This document shows positions 52,333 through 63,800 of a stretch of 64,000 nt of DNA, in pieces. Source of the DNA: Mesocentrotus franciscanus (taxonomy: Eukaryota > Echinodermata > Echinoidea > Camarodonta > Strongylocentrotidae); the NCBI GenBank assembly GCA_037976565.1, contig CP137685.1:19332449-19396448 (forward strand). The letters run 5' to 3'. How positions within the stretch are numbered: position 1 is the first letter of the stretch; each line of letters begins with the position of its first letter. Under the pieces are notes generated by a model, which saw only the letters and a program-made list of their open reading frames with translations, was not told where the DNA came from and ran no database searches. Both the position numbers and the translations under genes were made by a program.

Positions 52333-55300
52333 CTGAAAAAGTCAATAGAACATCAAAAGTGGGTACAAAATCAGAAACTGCTGAACAGGTACATTACCAA
52401 CATGTATGAGATAAAATAATTGATTTCAATATAATGGATTACTATAGAGGAATGTAAGTTCGTATTATGTTGCAGACATACAGATTACGGAAGTGCATTT
52501 CAGAATCTCTATAAGAAAACCTTTGTTAGTTTGCAAGTTAGGGAATTTTTAGCATTGCTGGCAGATTGCACAAATCCAATGCCTTTCTTTTTCTGTTGTT
52601 TCAAAATGTTCCACTATCTTTTTGTCAAAATTGGTAGGACACCTCACCCCCCCCCCCTCCCCCCTCCCCTCTCCCTCCCCCTCCCCCTTCAATTCAAGGT
52701 GATCTAGTGACATCCCTGCATGAAAACGAAAACTCAGTACTGACTTTTTTTATTGTCACATACTTTATTTATTGAATGTAACAACAGAAAGCATGTAAAA
52801 ACGTAACATGCAGTCCTAGGCTATTGCCTGAATACCTAGAACAATACAAGGCAGACAAATTATACACACTATTACCGGTATACATTTACAAAAACAGGAT
52901 GAATATACAATGGAAACATACAACAACATACAACGTGTCTCATGCAATCGCTACGTAAATTTGGGCACTTGGTACATTGGTTCAAATATTCTGTACTATA
53001 AAATTTTGAAGTAGTATATACAGAAATAATATAGTTATAATGTTTTGAAAGTTCTTGTATCACATCCAACAGGAAAATTTACCTCTAATAGTTGCGATGT
53101 CTAGAGTTCAGACATCTTCCTCAATACAGTTATAGTTAGATTTAAAAAAATAAAATTCATGCAGGAGGCTAGCACAAACAATTGCTACTTTTTATGCATA
53201 CAGCCCTAGATATCTGACATTTGAATATAATCGGTGCAACCTATACATCGAGTCGAAAATAAAGAAAGTTGTTTAGATAGAAAACATTGAATCTGATACA
53301 GGGAGAGAAAAATAAAGAATTGGCAAAATTTTAAAACATTTATAAAGTAATCATAGACTAATCAATACTGTTGGTGCATAGTAACACAGATAGATAAGTT
53401 ATAGTAATTCTGCATCAATATGAAGTATTAATTCTCTTTATCTATAGTTATCAAGAAATAGTTGAATATTGAATGTTCAAGAATTAAAATAATCTCACCT
53501 AGTCGCTTTGAATATGCATCTAATCTGAGGGCAGCTTGTTCCAGACTGGTAACGCTTTCTTCAACCTGATCAATCTGGTCTAGATAGGGCTGAAGACTTT
53601 GATCTGGATAAGAGAAACAACATCATTCTAGAAATAAGCTTCCTGGTTTTCATATAAATGCAAATTTATACAATGTTTTTACAAATTTGATAAATTTTGA
53701 AAACCAACCAGAAATCAACAAGAACTGGATATCATTTAAGAAGAAACACTCACAGCCTGAAAGTTAAGTCTCTATAATGTTTAGTTCACACTGCTGATCA
53801 GATCAACTTGACTTTCCTGATCGCCCAAAATCTACACCTGCTCGACCAGTTGCTTGATCGTCCTTGTATCCGACTTATTCCCGTCCACTACTTGACCATT
53901 CTTGACCCCTACAATGAACACAACCATTCACGACTTCAACCGGGCAACCACCCTGATCTTTACCAGATCATCCCGACCCCAACTTGATATCTCTACTCGA
54001 CCAACTCAACCTGTACAACATCTTTACTTGTCTTCTTCTAGACCAGACCAACCTGGTCGTACAGGGTTTGTGGAGGGAGGGGGGGGGGGGGAGGTGAATA
54101 GGTCGTGTATGGATAATATTCGTTTTTATTTTAAAAAATTGAAGATTTTTATTCAGTTGATCCAAGAAGCATCATATAACATGGAGGTAGAGCAGTTGCA
54201 GCAGTTAGTCAGCAACGGTGCAGAAGAATCTGGTTGAGGCAGTGGCTGACACGGCGACCAATGTATGGACAGTATGAGCAACTGCTGCAGGAGCTCAATA
54301 AAGAGGACCCCGATGGCTACGGAAACTTCCTCAGATTGGACACTGATATGTTTGGGGAGTTTGTTGACGGCATATCACCCAGAATTGAGAAGCAGGCCAC
54401 AAACTTATCCTTATTATTATTATTTATCTAGCGTCACCTATGCCTGGGAGGCGAAGGACAAAACTGAATCACTGTAACCCTCAGGTCTCTCCTCCCGGTA
54501 CAACTGATTGGGGTTGTGCAGACGGACCACTTCACTGGAGTTTCCCCCTACTCTTATATGAATAGTGCAATGGGTTCCTGACGTGCAAAGGTGGTGACTC
54601 TCCTCTAAACGGGGCCTCCATTTAATATCCTATCCGAGGGACGGAGTGTTTTTCACTGTAAAATAGCCTGCATCTATGAAACATTAACACATACGACGCA
54701 GGCTTCAGTCATCCGCTTGGTTTGGATTCGAACCCAGGATCATTGGGTTCGACAGGCATATGCTTTACCGATTGTACCAACACAATTTTTGTTTGCATCA
54801 TAGCCAGTCATCACAATTCTTGACCGGTTTGAAGTTTATGTTTATCATCATTTCTTTTCAGTCATTGTTTTCTTGCATACTGACCATTTAAGAAAATATT
54901 CAATGAGAATTTGTTTTCTGTTGATGGCCTTCCTGCATAAATTATTACTGTTGTTTCCTTACTTCTCTCATCAATCTCTGAGTTCTAGTATACATCAATT
55001 TCTTGTACCAGGAAATTTAATGAGTAAAACTTATTTGCAAGTAGCGGCGGGGCTACACTTACATTTGCTCTGTAGCCCTGTCATGGAGTCTCCTATCTGC
55101 AAGGCAATGTTTCTCATGTCTGCATATTTCTTGGAAGTTACCAGGTTCATCTGTTCTAGAAGCTTGTAATCCTCAGCAGTTACTGTAGACAAAGAAGAGG
55201 AAGAAGAAGAAGGAGAAGGAGAGGGAGAGGGAGAGGGAGAGGGAGGGAGGGAGAGGGAGAGGGAGAGGGAGAGAGGGAGAGGGAGAGGGAGAGGAGAGGG

Positions 55301-58300
55301 AGAGGGAGAGGGAGAGGGAGAGGGAGAGGGAGAGGGAGAGGGAGAGGGAGAGGGAGAGGGAGAGGGAGAGGGAGAGGGAGAGGGAGAGGGAGAAGGAGAA
55401 GGAGAAGGAGAAGGAGAAGGAGAAGGAGAAGGAGAAGGAGAAATGTTAAATGGATAATTTTTGCAAATTTAAATATTTTGAGAGGATATCCATGATGCTC
55501 CCAACTTTCATGGGGTAAAATTTGCCTTACATTAATAACAGTCACTAGAGAAGCATATGCCATCCCTGCAATTCATGTTGAGGCAATATTAATAATGGCT
55601 TCATTGACTCATTCATATCAGACGACCATCTTAATAGTAAGGATCCCATATTGAGCTGATTACATGACAGTCATTAGAAAATTTCTAAATCTGAAAACTC
55701 TAACAGAGATTTATTCTAAGAAGCATTAGGTAAACTAGAAGTACATGTACTTTTTTTGGTGTATGCCAGCTGAAGTGTAATACGGTGGAAAATTTTAAAT
55801 ATCGGGGCCTTTATTTGTACATGTACTTGTTGGCAGCAAATACACTAGGGCATAGGGCCATTTTGTCCTAAGTAACACTGAAAACTCTGAAATAGCCCCA
55901 TGAGAGAGAAAAAAAAAAAAATCTTATTTTGTTTTTTTGACAGTCTAGTCTATAAGACAAAAGCCCCCATCATTATAATTCAAATTTTATCTTTATCACG
56001 AACAGACTAGAGAGTGCCATCAAAATTAAAATGAACATCTACAATACAAGATTATTTTATTAAAGAGGAGAATTGATACTTCTTACGAATGCTATCCTGG
56101 CCCATATTCCCAGGTTCCCTTTCTTTTACAAATAGTACAGAACAAAAGAAAATAAGAAAACTAAGCACTGGACTTGGTAACTAGTAGATGCCATCTTCTT
56201 CTTCTTGATTTGATTTTGTTTGGCAATTAGTCACAGTTCACTATTTTTGCCACACACTATTTTATGAATTTTTTATTCACATATTCATATATACATGCGT
56301 ACAATTACATGTCATAAATGACTATTTTTAGAAATTTTCCCCCTCCATCCCCCTTGCTTATTTTATTTTTATTTTTTCTTCTTTTTTTTTTTTTTTTTTG
56401 AGAAAATTATATTTACTCAACGAGACGGCCTAGCTCATTGTACGTATACGTACGGTACTTTACTTGTGTTGAGTCTCAAAACAGTCTTGTATCAAGACTT
56501 CCACATCAAACATATTATTTACATCTCGTTACATACTTATTACTTATTAGCTTTATTAATAAGATAATAAAATAAGACCTGCACAAGTCAAGATGACTTA
56601 TTGATGATGAGACTTGATACTGTATTACATTTCTCAATAAAGTAATGTAGTTTATAAATGCTCTATTGAGGACTTGATGCAATACCTGACAGATCACCCT
56701 GAAGATAAGCAGTCATCTTCTGAAACATATCTCGTGTCAGCTCTGCAATGTCTGCATTCTCCTCTGCTTTAACCTCTTGTGCTGTCTCTACTGCAGCATC
56801 TGTACTCACTTGAAACAAATTAAATGGAACAGAGGCAAATGGTAATTGCAAGATGGCATCAATTCAAAATATACTGACAGAGTTGAACTGTAGACAGTAG
56901 CGGATCCACACTGGGGGCCAGGGGGGCATGGGCCCCCACCCCTGGCAATAAAAAAAGAAGTAAAAAAACAAAGATGGTAACCACAATTTTACCTTTAAAA
57001 AAAAAAAAAAAGAAGATATAATAATAATATTCCGCTTTTATATAGCGCTTAATACATCTAAGATGTCTCTAAGCACTTTACAGATATACTATTACCCCGG
57101 TCATTGGATTCAATGCTTGCCTGCACACACTGTGTGCACAATCTCCACTCCCTGGGGATTATTCCAGCCAGGCGTTACTTGACGCTCAAAACTGTTCGAC
57201 CAAAAATGAAGGTCGCATCCTACCAGGTACCCATTTAACACCTGGGTGGAGAGTAGCAAGTGCAGGTTAATATCTTGCCAAAGGATATTAGTGCCGTGTC
57301 TGAATTCGAACCCTCGACCTTCGCATCTCCAGTCAAGCGCCTTAAACCACTCGACCACCCCACCCCTGGCCAAAAAAGAAGAAGATGCTAACCACAATTT
57401 TACCCTTATTTAATCGCCTATTTCTCTTCTTTTCATCGGCTATTCCATCGGCTTATTCTTCTCTGTACCATTCATAGTGGCCGTTTCATCGGATGCGTCC
57501 GGATGGATGCATCCGATGAAAATCAGGCCAGTTTGAAAGAGGTATAATTGCCAAACAAAATCAACTCAAGAAAGAAAGAAGGACCATTGTCACTGAGCTG
57601 AACGCAATAAAGTCAAACTTCAAAGACAAGTGCAATGCACTGCTGTGCACAGCTGGACTAGACTCTGCAGCCTGAAGGCACTCCAGCAAAGCATAGAGAG
57701 TCATAGACAGAAATAACCGTCGGGTATGGGTCATTCTTTAATAAAACTGACATTTGTCAACATTCCCCATACCCATACAATGTACCACATCTGGTGGTAC
57801 AGAAAAACTTTCTCCCCTGTTTTTCCTAATTTAGATCTAATTTTCTGATTTATAAATCAAAACATGTATATTTTTCTCCTATGTACAGTTATCAAAGTTT
57901 TTATCACCTATTTCCAAAGTCGAAATTTACGGACTTACTTTATACAAGTTATCCAATTTTTATCTCAGAACCAATGAAACGGTGCGTTCATGCATTCGAA
58001 CTGGTAATCTGTGACATGACCCGGCCAATATATTTCTGGGTCAACTTTCCAAAACAATGCCAATGGCCGATCAGAACACTCGGTTTGATATTGGGTTTAT
58101 GAATATTCAAATATCACTAGGTCAAGTCGGGGCGACACGTACGTAGCTATTGCTTTAATATTGGACATTAAAAAAGAAAAAATGAATATTCATAAACTCA
58201 AACCAAGATGGCTGACAACAAATCATGTTGACGACAAGACTTTCTCGGATTAATAATTAATTTAGGATCTAAATGAGCAAGCTATCGTAAGTCAAAGTAG

Positions 58301-60503
58301 ATATTTCTGTGTTATTTTTAATTTTCAAAAAGATTCAGTGTAATATTGCAGCCAAAGTGGATAAATGAAGACGTAAAGAGTGAAACAACTCGTTGCATAT
58401 CTCGTTCATCTCGGTCCGGCCGAACCAAACCATTCCTTCCACACACTACTGCATAGGACATACTTCAGTCTATATAGGGGAGGCGAGTTGGCTCAGTCGG
58501 TAAAGCGTCTGCCTGTCGAACCAAAGATCTCGGGTTCAAATCCCACCAAGGTGGATTACTGAAGCCTGCCTTGTGTGTTAACGTGCCCCTCCCATTGTTT
58601 CATAGACGCAGGCTATGTTAAGTGGAAAACACTCCGTCCCTCGGATAGGACGTTAAATGGAGGCCCCGTGTACAGGAGAGTCACCACCCTTGCACGTTAA
58701 GAACTCACTGCACTATTTGTATAAGATTAAGAGTAGGGGGAAACCCCGGTGTAGTGGACGTCCATCTGCACACCCCAATCGGGCCGAGTATATACGGCAT
58801 CTGCAAGAATCTTCAGTATTGAAGGAGGCAGATTATCTTGAAGAAGAAGAAGAAGGCAGTCAGAGGAGCCAGATGTAATCTCAGCGGAACAACCGTCGAC
58901 TGAGTAAGAGTAAGGCTGTCTAGAGAGTCAATGCTATTATGCGTATTGCATATTGACCTCTAGTCTAGGCTCTAGCACTGTACTACGTGCTACGTGCTAA
59001 TAGTAATAGGCAGCAATTAATTGCACACATGACATGAATAGTCAATACACACATTACACACAAATGCACACAATGAATACGATGTGGCTGATCGGCAAGT
59101 TTGACAGTAGACTCACCGACTCGGTCACAATTTGATTTTTAATTTTTAAATTATTCTTTCTAACAGTAACATACTACATAGACAGAAATAACCGTCTGGT
59201 ATGGGTCATTCTTTAATAAAACTGACATTTGTTGACATTCCCCATACACAGACGGTAACCAATACGGCTCGCAACGGGGGGAGAGATTGAGCCGATTGTG
59301 CAGCACTTGTTACCCCAAACTTTCTCCCACGATTTTCCTTATTTAGATCTAATTTTCTGATTTATAAATCAGATAGAAATCAAATTTGTATTTTTTTCTC
59401 CTATGTACAGTTGTATAAGTTTTATTACCTATTTCTAAATGCGAAATTTACGGACTTACGTATATGAATTATCCAATTGTTTATCTCAGAACCATGAAAC
59501 GGCATTCGAACTGGTAATCTATGACATGACCCGGCCGATATATTTCCGGGTCAACCGACCAAAACAAGCCCAATGGCCAATCAGAGCACGTGTTTGATAT
59601 TGGACTTATGAATATTCAAACATCACCGGCTCAAGCCAGGCTGACTCATACGTAGCTATTGGACGTTCGAAAAGAAAAAATGAATATTCATCAACTCAAA
59701 CCAAGATGGCTGACAACAAATCATGTTGACTACAAGACTTTCTCGGATTAATCATTAATTTAGGATCTAAATGAGCAAGCTATCGTAAGTCAAGTATATA
59801 TTTCCGGGTTATTTATTATTTGTTATAATATTCAGTGTAATATTGCAGCCAAAATGAATATGTGAAGACGTAAAAGTGAAAAACTCGTTGCATATCTCAT
59901 TCATCGCGGTCCGGCCGAACCGAACCATTCGTTCCGCACACTACCCCATACGCCGTACTTCAGTCTATGTATAGAGGCGGTCAGAGGAGCCAGATGCAAT
60001 CTCAGCGGAACAACCGTCGATATCAGAGACTGAAGCTTTCGGTCTACATACTACATAGCGCATCGGTAAGTTGAAAAAAATTGTATTTTACTGCCATTTA
60101 TTTTAGGTGTCATCAATTGTCACTAAACTAAAGTACCGATTTTGAGTGAAATCAGTTGAGTTTTGGAGTTTTGTACAGTGGTGTTTGAAATATTGAGAAT
60201 CAATAGCGCAGCTTTTAATATACACACAGTCAGGATAGTAATGCAGCTAAGCTAAGCTATGTGTGCCTGAACTGTACTGAAGCTGAAGGGAGTTGTCACT
60301 TCAGTCGCCAGAGCCCAGACTGTATTCAACAGTTCAGCTGCCTGGAGATTGGGAGTTATAAAGTTACCTCTTCGTTTGTTCTCCTCTGGTTCTGGCAAAG
60401 TATTGGCTTCATGTTCAGCCTCTGGAACAGACGACGAGTTCCCATCTCCAGCCTTCGTTCCTTCAACAGCCTCAGTCTCAGAAGAGCTTTGTTTATCCGA
60501 CAT
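52301..60503 (-). CDS. BLOC1S2: BLOC1S2: biogenesis of lysosome-related organelles complex 1 subunit 2, complete, five coding exons, 171 aa
   Basis: This small coiled-coil protein is a subunit of BLOC-1 and of BORC, cytosolic complexes that control endosome sorting and lysosome positioning. Exons 60368-60503, 56686-56808, 55063-55182, 53499-53603 and 52301-52332 sum to 516 bases (171 codons plus stop), every junction being phase 1. From residue about 46 the protein tracks human BLOC1S2 closely: [60 protein letters not shown], and the C-terminus AKFKQLEKR. The first 45 residues are a Ser/Glu-rich, probably disordered extension, longer than in human (142 residues in total). Introns carry a Harbinger fossil, SINEs and a segmental duplication. 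Confidence 0.96.
52645..52690. repeat. CCCCTCC low-complexity tract
   Basis: Poly-C/CT run in BLOC1S2 intron 4. Confidence 0.9.
53499..53603 (-). CDS. BLOC1S2: BLOC1S2 exon 4: C-terminal coiled coil
   Basis: It encodes [20 protein letters not shown] through LDAYSKRL, with acceptor TTATCCAG and donor G|GTGAGA. It matches human [20 protein letters not shown]. Confidence 0.96.
53780..54432 (+). pseudogene. PIF/Harbinger transposase fragment in BLOC1S2 intron 3
   Basis: Plus-strand translation near 54180-54400 gives [17 protein letters not shown] shifted frame then gives [20 protein letters not shown] and [20 protein letters not shown]. This is the conserved N-terminal start of Harbinger (HARBI1-like) transposases (WL.RR...G.Y..L...L..ED...F.NFLR). 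The catalytic domain is missing; a SINE lies directly to the right. AGTTCACACTGCTGATCA at 53782, next to TTT, could be the left TIR. The fragment is opposite in direction to the host gene. Confidence 0.72.
54480..54785 (-). mobile_element. tRNA-derived SINE (long family), minus copy
   Basis: The head at 54785-54700 holds A- and B-box-like sequences (GGTTCGAATCC appears as GGATTCGAACCC on the plus strand). The body shares GAGGGACGGAGTGTTTT and CCTCCATTTAAT with the plus copy at 58483-58858. It lies in BLOC1S2 intron 3. Confidence 0.8.
55063..55182 (-). CDS. BLOC1S2: BLOC1S2 exon 3: central coiled coil
   Basis: It encodes [20 protein letters not shown] through MTGLQSK, with acceptor GTCTACAG and donor T|GTAAGT. 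The split codon restores tyrosine (KYQSLQPYL; human KYAGLQPYL). A 240-base CTCCCT/CTTCTC microsatellite forms the pyrimidine tract upstream of its acceptor. Confidence 0.95.
55195..55440. repeat. GGGAGA hexanucleotide microsatellite
   Basis: About 245 bases of (GAGGGA)n passing into (GGAGAA)n, next to the BLOC1S2 exon 3 acceptor. It is pure enough to be polymorphic. The leucine/proline reading frame across it is an artefact. Confidence 0.97.
55441..56685. other. BLOC1S2 intron 2, nothing recognised
   Basis: AT-rich, with a poly-T run at 56380-56400. No supported feature. Confidence 0.4.
56686..56808 (-). CDS. BLOC1S2: BLOC1S2 exon 2: start of conserved domain
   Basis: It encodes [19 protein letters not shown] to TAYLQGDLS, with acceptor TTTCAAG and donor G|GTATTG. 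It aligns directly with human DDAAVETAEEAKE...MATYLTGEL. Confidence 0.95.
57020..57357 (-). mobile_element. tRNA-derived SINE with conserved tail
   Basis: On the minus strand the head reads GGGGTGGTCGAGTGGTTTAA with B box GGGTTCGAATTC. The body has GCACTAATATCCTTTGGCAA and GGTGTTAAATGGGTACCTGG. The tail AAGTGCTTAGAGACATCTTA ends in TATATAAAAGCGG and an AT run. It is the best preserved member here. Confidence 0.85.
57698..58905 (+). repeat. Segmental duplication copy 1 (interrupted by a SINE)
   Basis: 57698-58480 plus 58853-58905 match 59177-60020. Shared landmarks are GACAGAAATAACCGTC, TTTAGATCTAATTTTCTGAT, CAAGATGGCTGACAACAAAT, AGGATCTAAATGAGCAAGCT and CAGCGGAACAACCGTCGA. The SINE at 58483 breaks this copy only. 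Confidence 0.88.
58483..58858 (+). mobile_element. tRNA-derived SINE (long family), plus copy
   Basis: The head has GTTGGCTCAGTCGGTAAAGC (A box TGGCTCAGTCGG) and GGGTTCAAATCCC (B box). The body carries CACTCCGTCCCTCGGATAGG and GGGGAAACCCCGG... sequences. The tail AATCTTCAGTATTGAAGGAG ends with (GAA)n. The duplicate at 59970 lacks it, which shows it is an insertion. Confidence 0.88.
59177..60020 (+). repeat. Segmental duplication copy 2 (uninterrupted)
   Basis: Second copy of the block at 57698-58905, in direct orientation. At 59970-59985 (TATAGAGGCGGTCAGAGG) it preserves the empty site of the SINE. It also has an AAGATGGC motif at 59703, and just beyond its end a plus-strand splice donor, CG|GTAAGT, at 60066. 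Confidence 0.88.
60368..60503 (-). CDS. BLOC1S2: BLOC1S2 exon 1: start and acidic N-terminal extension
   Basis: The exon encodes [15 protein letters not shown] onward to EENKRR plus one base, with donor G|GTAACT. The sequence is low-complexity and acidic, so the assignment rests on frame, donor and position rather than similarity. The reading frame continues past the donor but loses all likeness to the family there. Confidence 0.85.
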
Positions 60504-60849
60504 TATTAGTTATTACAGCGGAGACAGTCTAGTCGAGCTCGAGTCGATACAAATACAGACAGTGTGTATTGTGTGCATGCATAAACTAAATTAGAAACTG
60601 AACTTTCTCGCTCATATATTCAGAAGTAACTCAATTGTACGGTAGCTTTTATGGAAAAAAAATACTGTGTAACCATCTCGCCCATTGAAACTGGCGACCA
60701 TTAAGCCCGCGACCAATAAGGAGGAGATTAGCCACCAACAATGGGGCCTATAGTGTCTCTAAATCGTACAATCGAAAAGGAAAAAGAAAAATTTGCACGT
60801 GTCGGCTGACGGTAACGGCAAAAGAATTAGTAAGAGAATAGATTTGGAT

Positions 60850-63800
60850 GTTATAAAAACTATCGTATGACATTTTAACTAAATAATGGCCTACACCATT
60901 TTTAAGGTGATATCTTACTCTTTACTCTCATAGTATGTCACATGCCGAAGCAAGTTGTTTGGGACTACCTGTTTCAGATTGAATTTAGAGCTGAAAGCGG
61001 CATGTACGGGGTTTATCCGGGCATTTCGAGTGTATAATTGGACAAAAATCATTTTCTACTTTGATGGCTTTTAAAACTATCGTATGACATTTTAACTGAA
61101 TAATGGCCTACACCAATTTAAAGCTGAGACGTTATTCTTTACTCTCATATATGTCACATGCCGAAGCAAGTTGTTTGGGTCTTACTGTTTCAGATTGAAT
61201 TTAGAGCTGAAAGCGGCATGTACGGGGTTTATCCGGGCATTTCGAGTGTATTGGACAAAAATCATTTTCTACTTTGATGGCTTTTAAAACTATCGTATGA
61301 CATTTTAACTGAATAATGGCCTACACCAATTTAAAGCTGAGACGTTATTCTTTACTCTCATATATGTCACATGCCGAAGCAAGTTGTTTGGGTCTTACTG
61401 TTTCAGATTGAATTTAGAGCTGAAAGCGGCATGTACTGGGTTTATCCGGGCATTTCGAGTGTATTGGACAAAAATCATTTTCTACTTTGATGGCTTTTAA
61501 AACTATCGTATGACATTTTAACTGAATAATGGCCTACACCAATTTAAAGCTGAGACATTATTCTTTACTCTCATATATGTCACATGCCGAAGCAAGTTGT
61601 TTGGGTCTTACTGTTTCAGATTGAATTTAGAGCTGAAACCGGGAAATACAGGGTTTATCCGCACTATACAAAAATAATTGGACAAAATGCGTTTTAAAAT
61701 TTGACGGCTTTTAAAACTATCGTATGACATTTTAACTAAATAATGGCCTACACCAATTTAAAGGTGATATCTTACTCTTTACTCTCATATATGTCACATG
61801 CCGAAGCAAGTTGTTTGGGTCTTACTGTTTCAGATTGAATTTAGAGCTGAGTGTATTGGACAAAAATCATTTTCTACTTTGATGGCTTTTAAAACTATCG
61901 TATGACATTTTAACTGAATAATGGCCTACACCAATTTAAAGCTGAGATGTTATTCTTTACTCTCATTATGTCACATGCCGAAGCAAGTTGTTTGAGTCTT
62001 ACTGTTTCAGATTGAACTTAGAGCTAAAACCGGCATTTACAAGGTTTATCCACACTACACAGAAAATAATTGGACAAAATGCGTTTTATACTTTGATGGC
62101 TTTTAAAACTATCGTATGACATTTAAACTGAATAATGGCCTACACCAATTTAAAGCTGAGATGTTATTCTTTACTCTCATATATGTGACATGCCGAAGCA
62201 AGTTGTTTAAGTCTTACTGTTTCAGATTGAATTTAGAGCTGAAACCGGCATTTACAGGGTTTATCCGGGCATTTCGAGTGTACAATTGGACAAAATGCGT
62301 TTTAAAATTTGACGGCTTTTAAAACTATCGTATGACATTTTAACTGAAAAATGGCCTACACCAATTTAAAGCTGAGATGTTATTCTTTACTTTCATATAT
62401 GCCACATGCCGAAGCAAGTTGTTTGAGCCTTACTGTTTCAGATTGAACTTAGAGCTGAAACCGGCATTTACAGGGTTTATCCGCACTATACACAAAATAA
62501 TTGTACAAAATATAAAACGCATTTGTCCAATTATTTTCTGTATAGTGCGGATAAACCCCGTACATGCCGGTTTCAGCTCTAAATTCAATCTAAAACAGTT
62601 AGACCCAGACAAGTTGCTTCGGCATGTGAAATATATGAGAGTAAAGAATAATATCTCAGCTTTAAATTGGTGTAGGCCATTATTCAGTTAAAATGTCATA
62701 CGATAGTTTTAAAAGCCATCAAAGTGGAAAATGATTTTTGTCCAATTGTAAACTCGAAATGCCCGGATAAACCCCATACATGACGGTTTCAGGTCTAAAT
62801 TCAATCTATATCAGTAAGACTCAAACAACTTGCTTCGGCAAGTGACATGACTGTATGAGAGTAAAGAGTAAGATATCACCTTTAAATTGGTGTAGGCCAT
62901 TATTTAGTTAAAATGTCATACGATAGTTTTAAAAGCCGTCAAATTTTAAAACGCATTTTGTCCAATTGTACACTCGAAATGCCCGGATAAACCCTGTAAA
63001 TGCCGGTTTCAGCTCTAAATTCAATCTGAAACAGTAAGGCCCAAACAACTTGCTTCGGCATGTGACATATATGAGAGTAAAGAATAACATCTCAGCTTTA
63101 AATTGGTGTAGGCCATTATTCAGTTAAAATGTCATACGATAGTTTTAAAAGCCATCAAAGTAGAAAATGATTTTTGTCCAATACACTCGAAATGCCCGGA
63201 TAAACCCTGTACATGCCGCTTTCAGCTCTAAATTCAATCTGAAACAGTAAGACCCAAACAACTTGCTTCGGCATGTGACATATATGAGAGTAAAGAGTAA
63301 GATATCACCTTTAAATTGGTGTAGGCCATTATTCAGTTAAAATGTCATACGATAGTTTTAAAAGCCATCAAAGTTTAAAACGCATTTTGTCCAATTATTT
63401 TTTGTATAGTGCGGATAAACCCTGTATTTGCCGGTTTCAGCTCTAAATTCAATCTGAAACAGTAAGACCCAAACAACTTGCTTCGGCATGTGACATATAT
63501 GAGAGTAAAGAATGTCTCAGCTTTAAATTGGTGTAGGCCATTATTCAGTTAAAATGTCATACGATAGTTTTAAAAGCCATCAAAGTAGAAAATGATTTTT
63601 GTCCAATACACTCGAAATGCCCGGATAAACCCCGTACATGCCGCTTTCAGCTCTAAATTCAATCTGAAACAGTAAGACCCAAACAACTTGCTTCGGCATG
63701 TGACATATATGAGAGTAAAGAATAACATCTCAGCTTTAAATTGGTGTAGGCCATTATTCAGTTAAAATGTCATACGATAGTTTTAAAAGCCATCAAAGTA

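Noticed and set aside
55180..55563. 127-codon leucine/proline reading frame
   Set aside because: It is a translation of the GGGAGA microsatellite.
57110..57397. Frame reading [20 protein letters not shown]
   Set aside because: It is the translated tRNA-like head of the SINE at 57020-57357.
58205..58226. Short ORF MADNKSC after the AAGATGGC motif
   Set aside because: It stops after seven codons in both duplicate copies, so it is not a protein-coding exon.
58483..58558. tRNA gene
   Set aside because: A and B boxes are present but the acceptor stem does not pair, and the sequence continues into a SINE body with a GAA tail. It is a SINE head.
62377..62691. 104-codon frame over the centre of the giant palindrome
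   Set aside because: It is read through mirrored repeat units; the two halves are the same repeat in opposite directions, with no family likeness.
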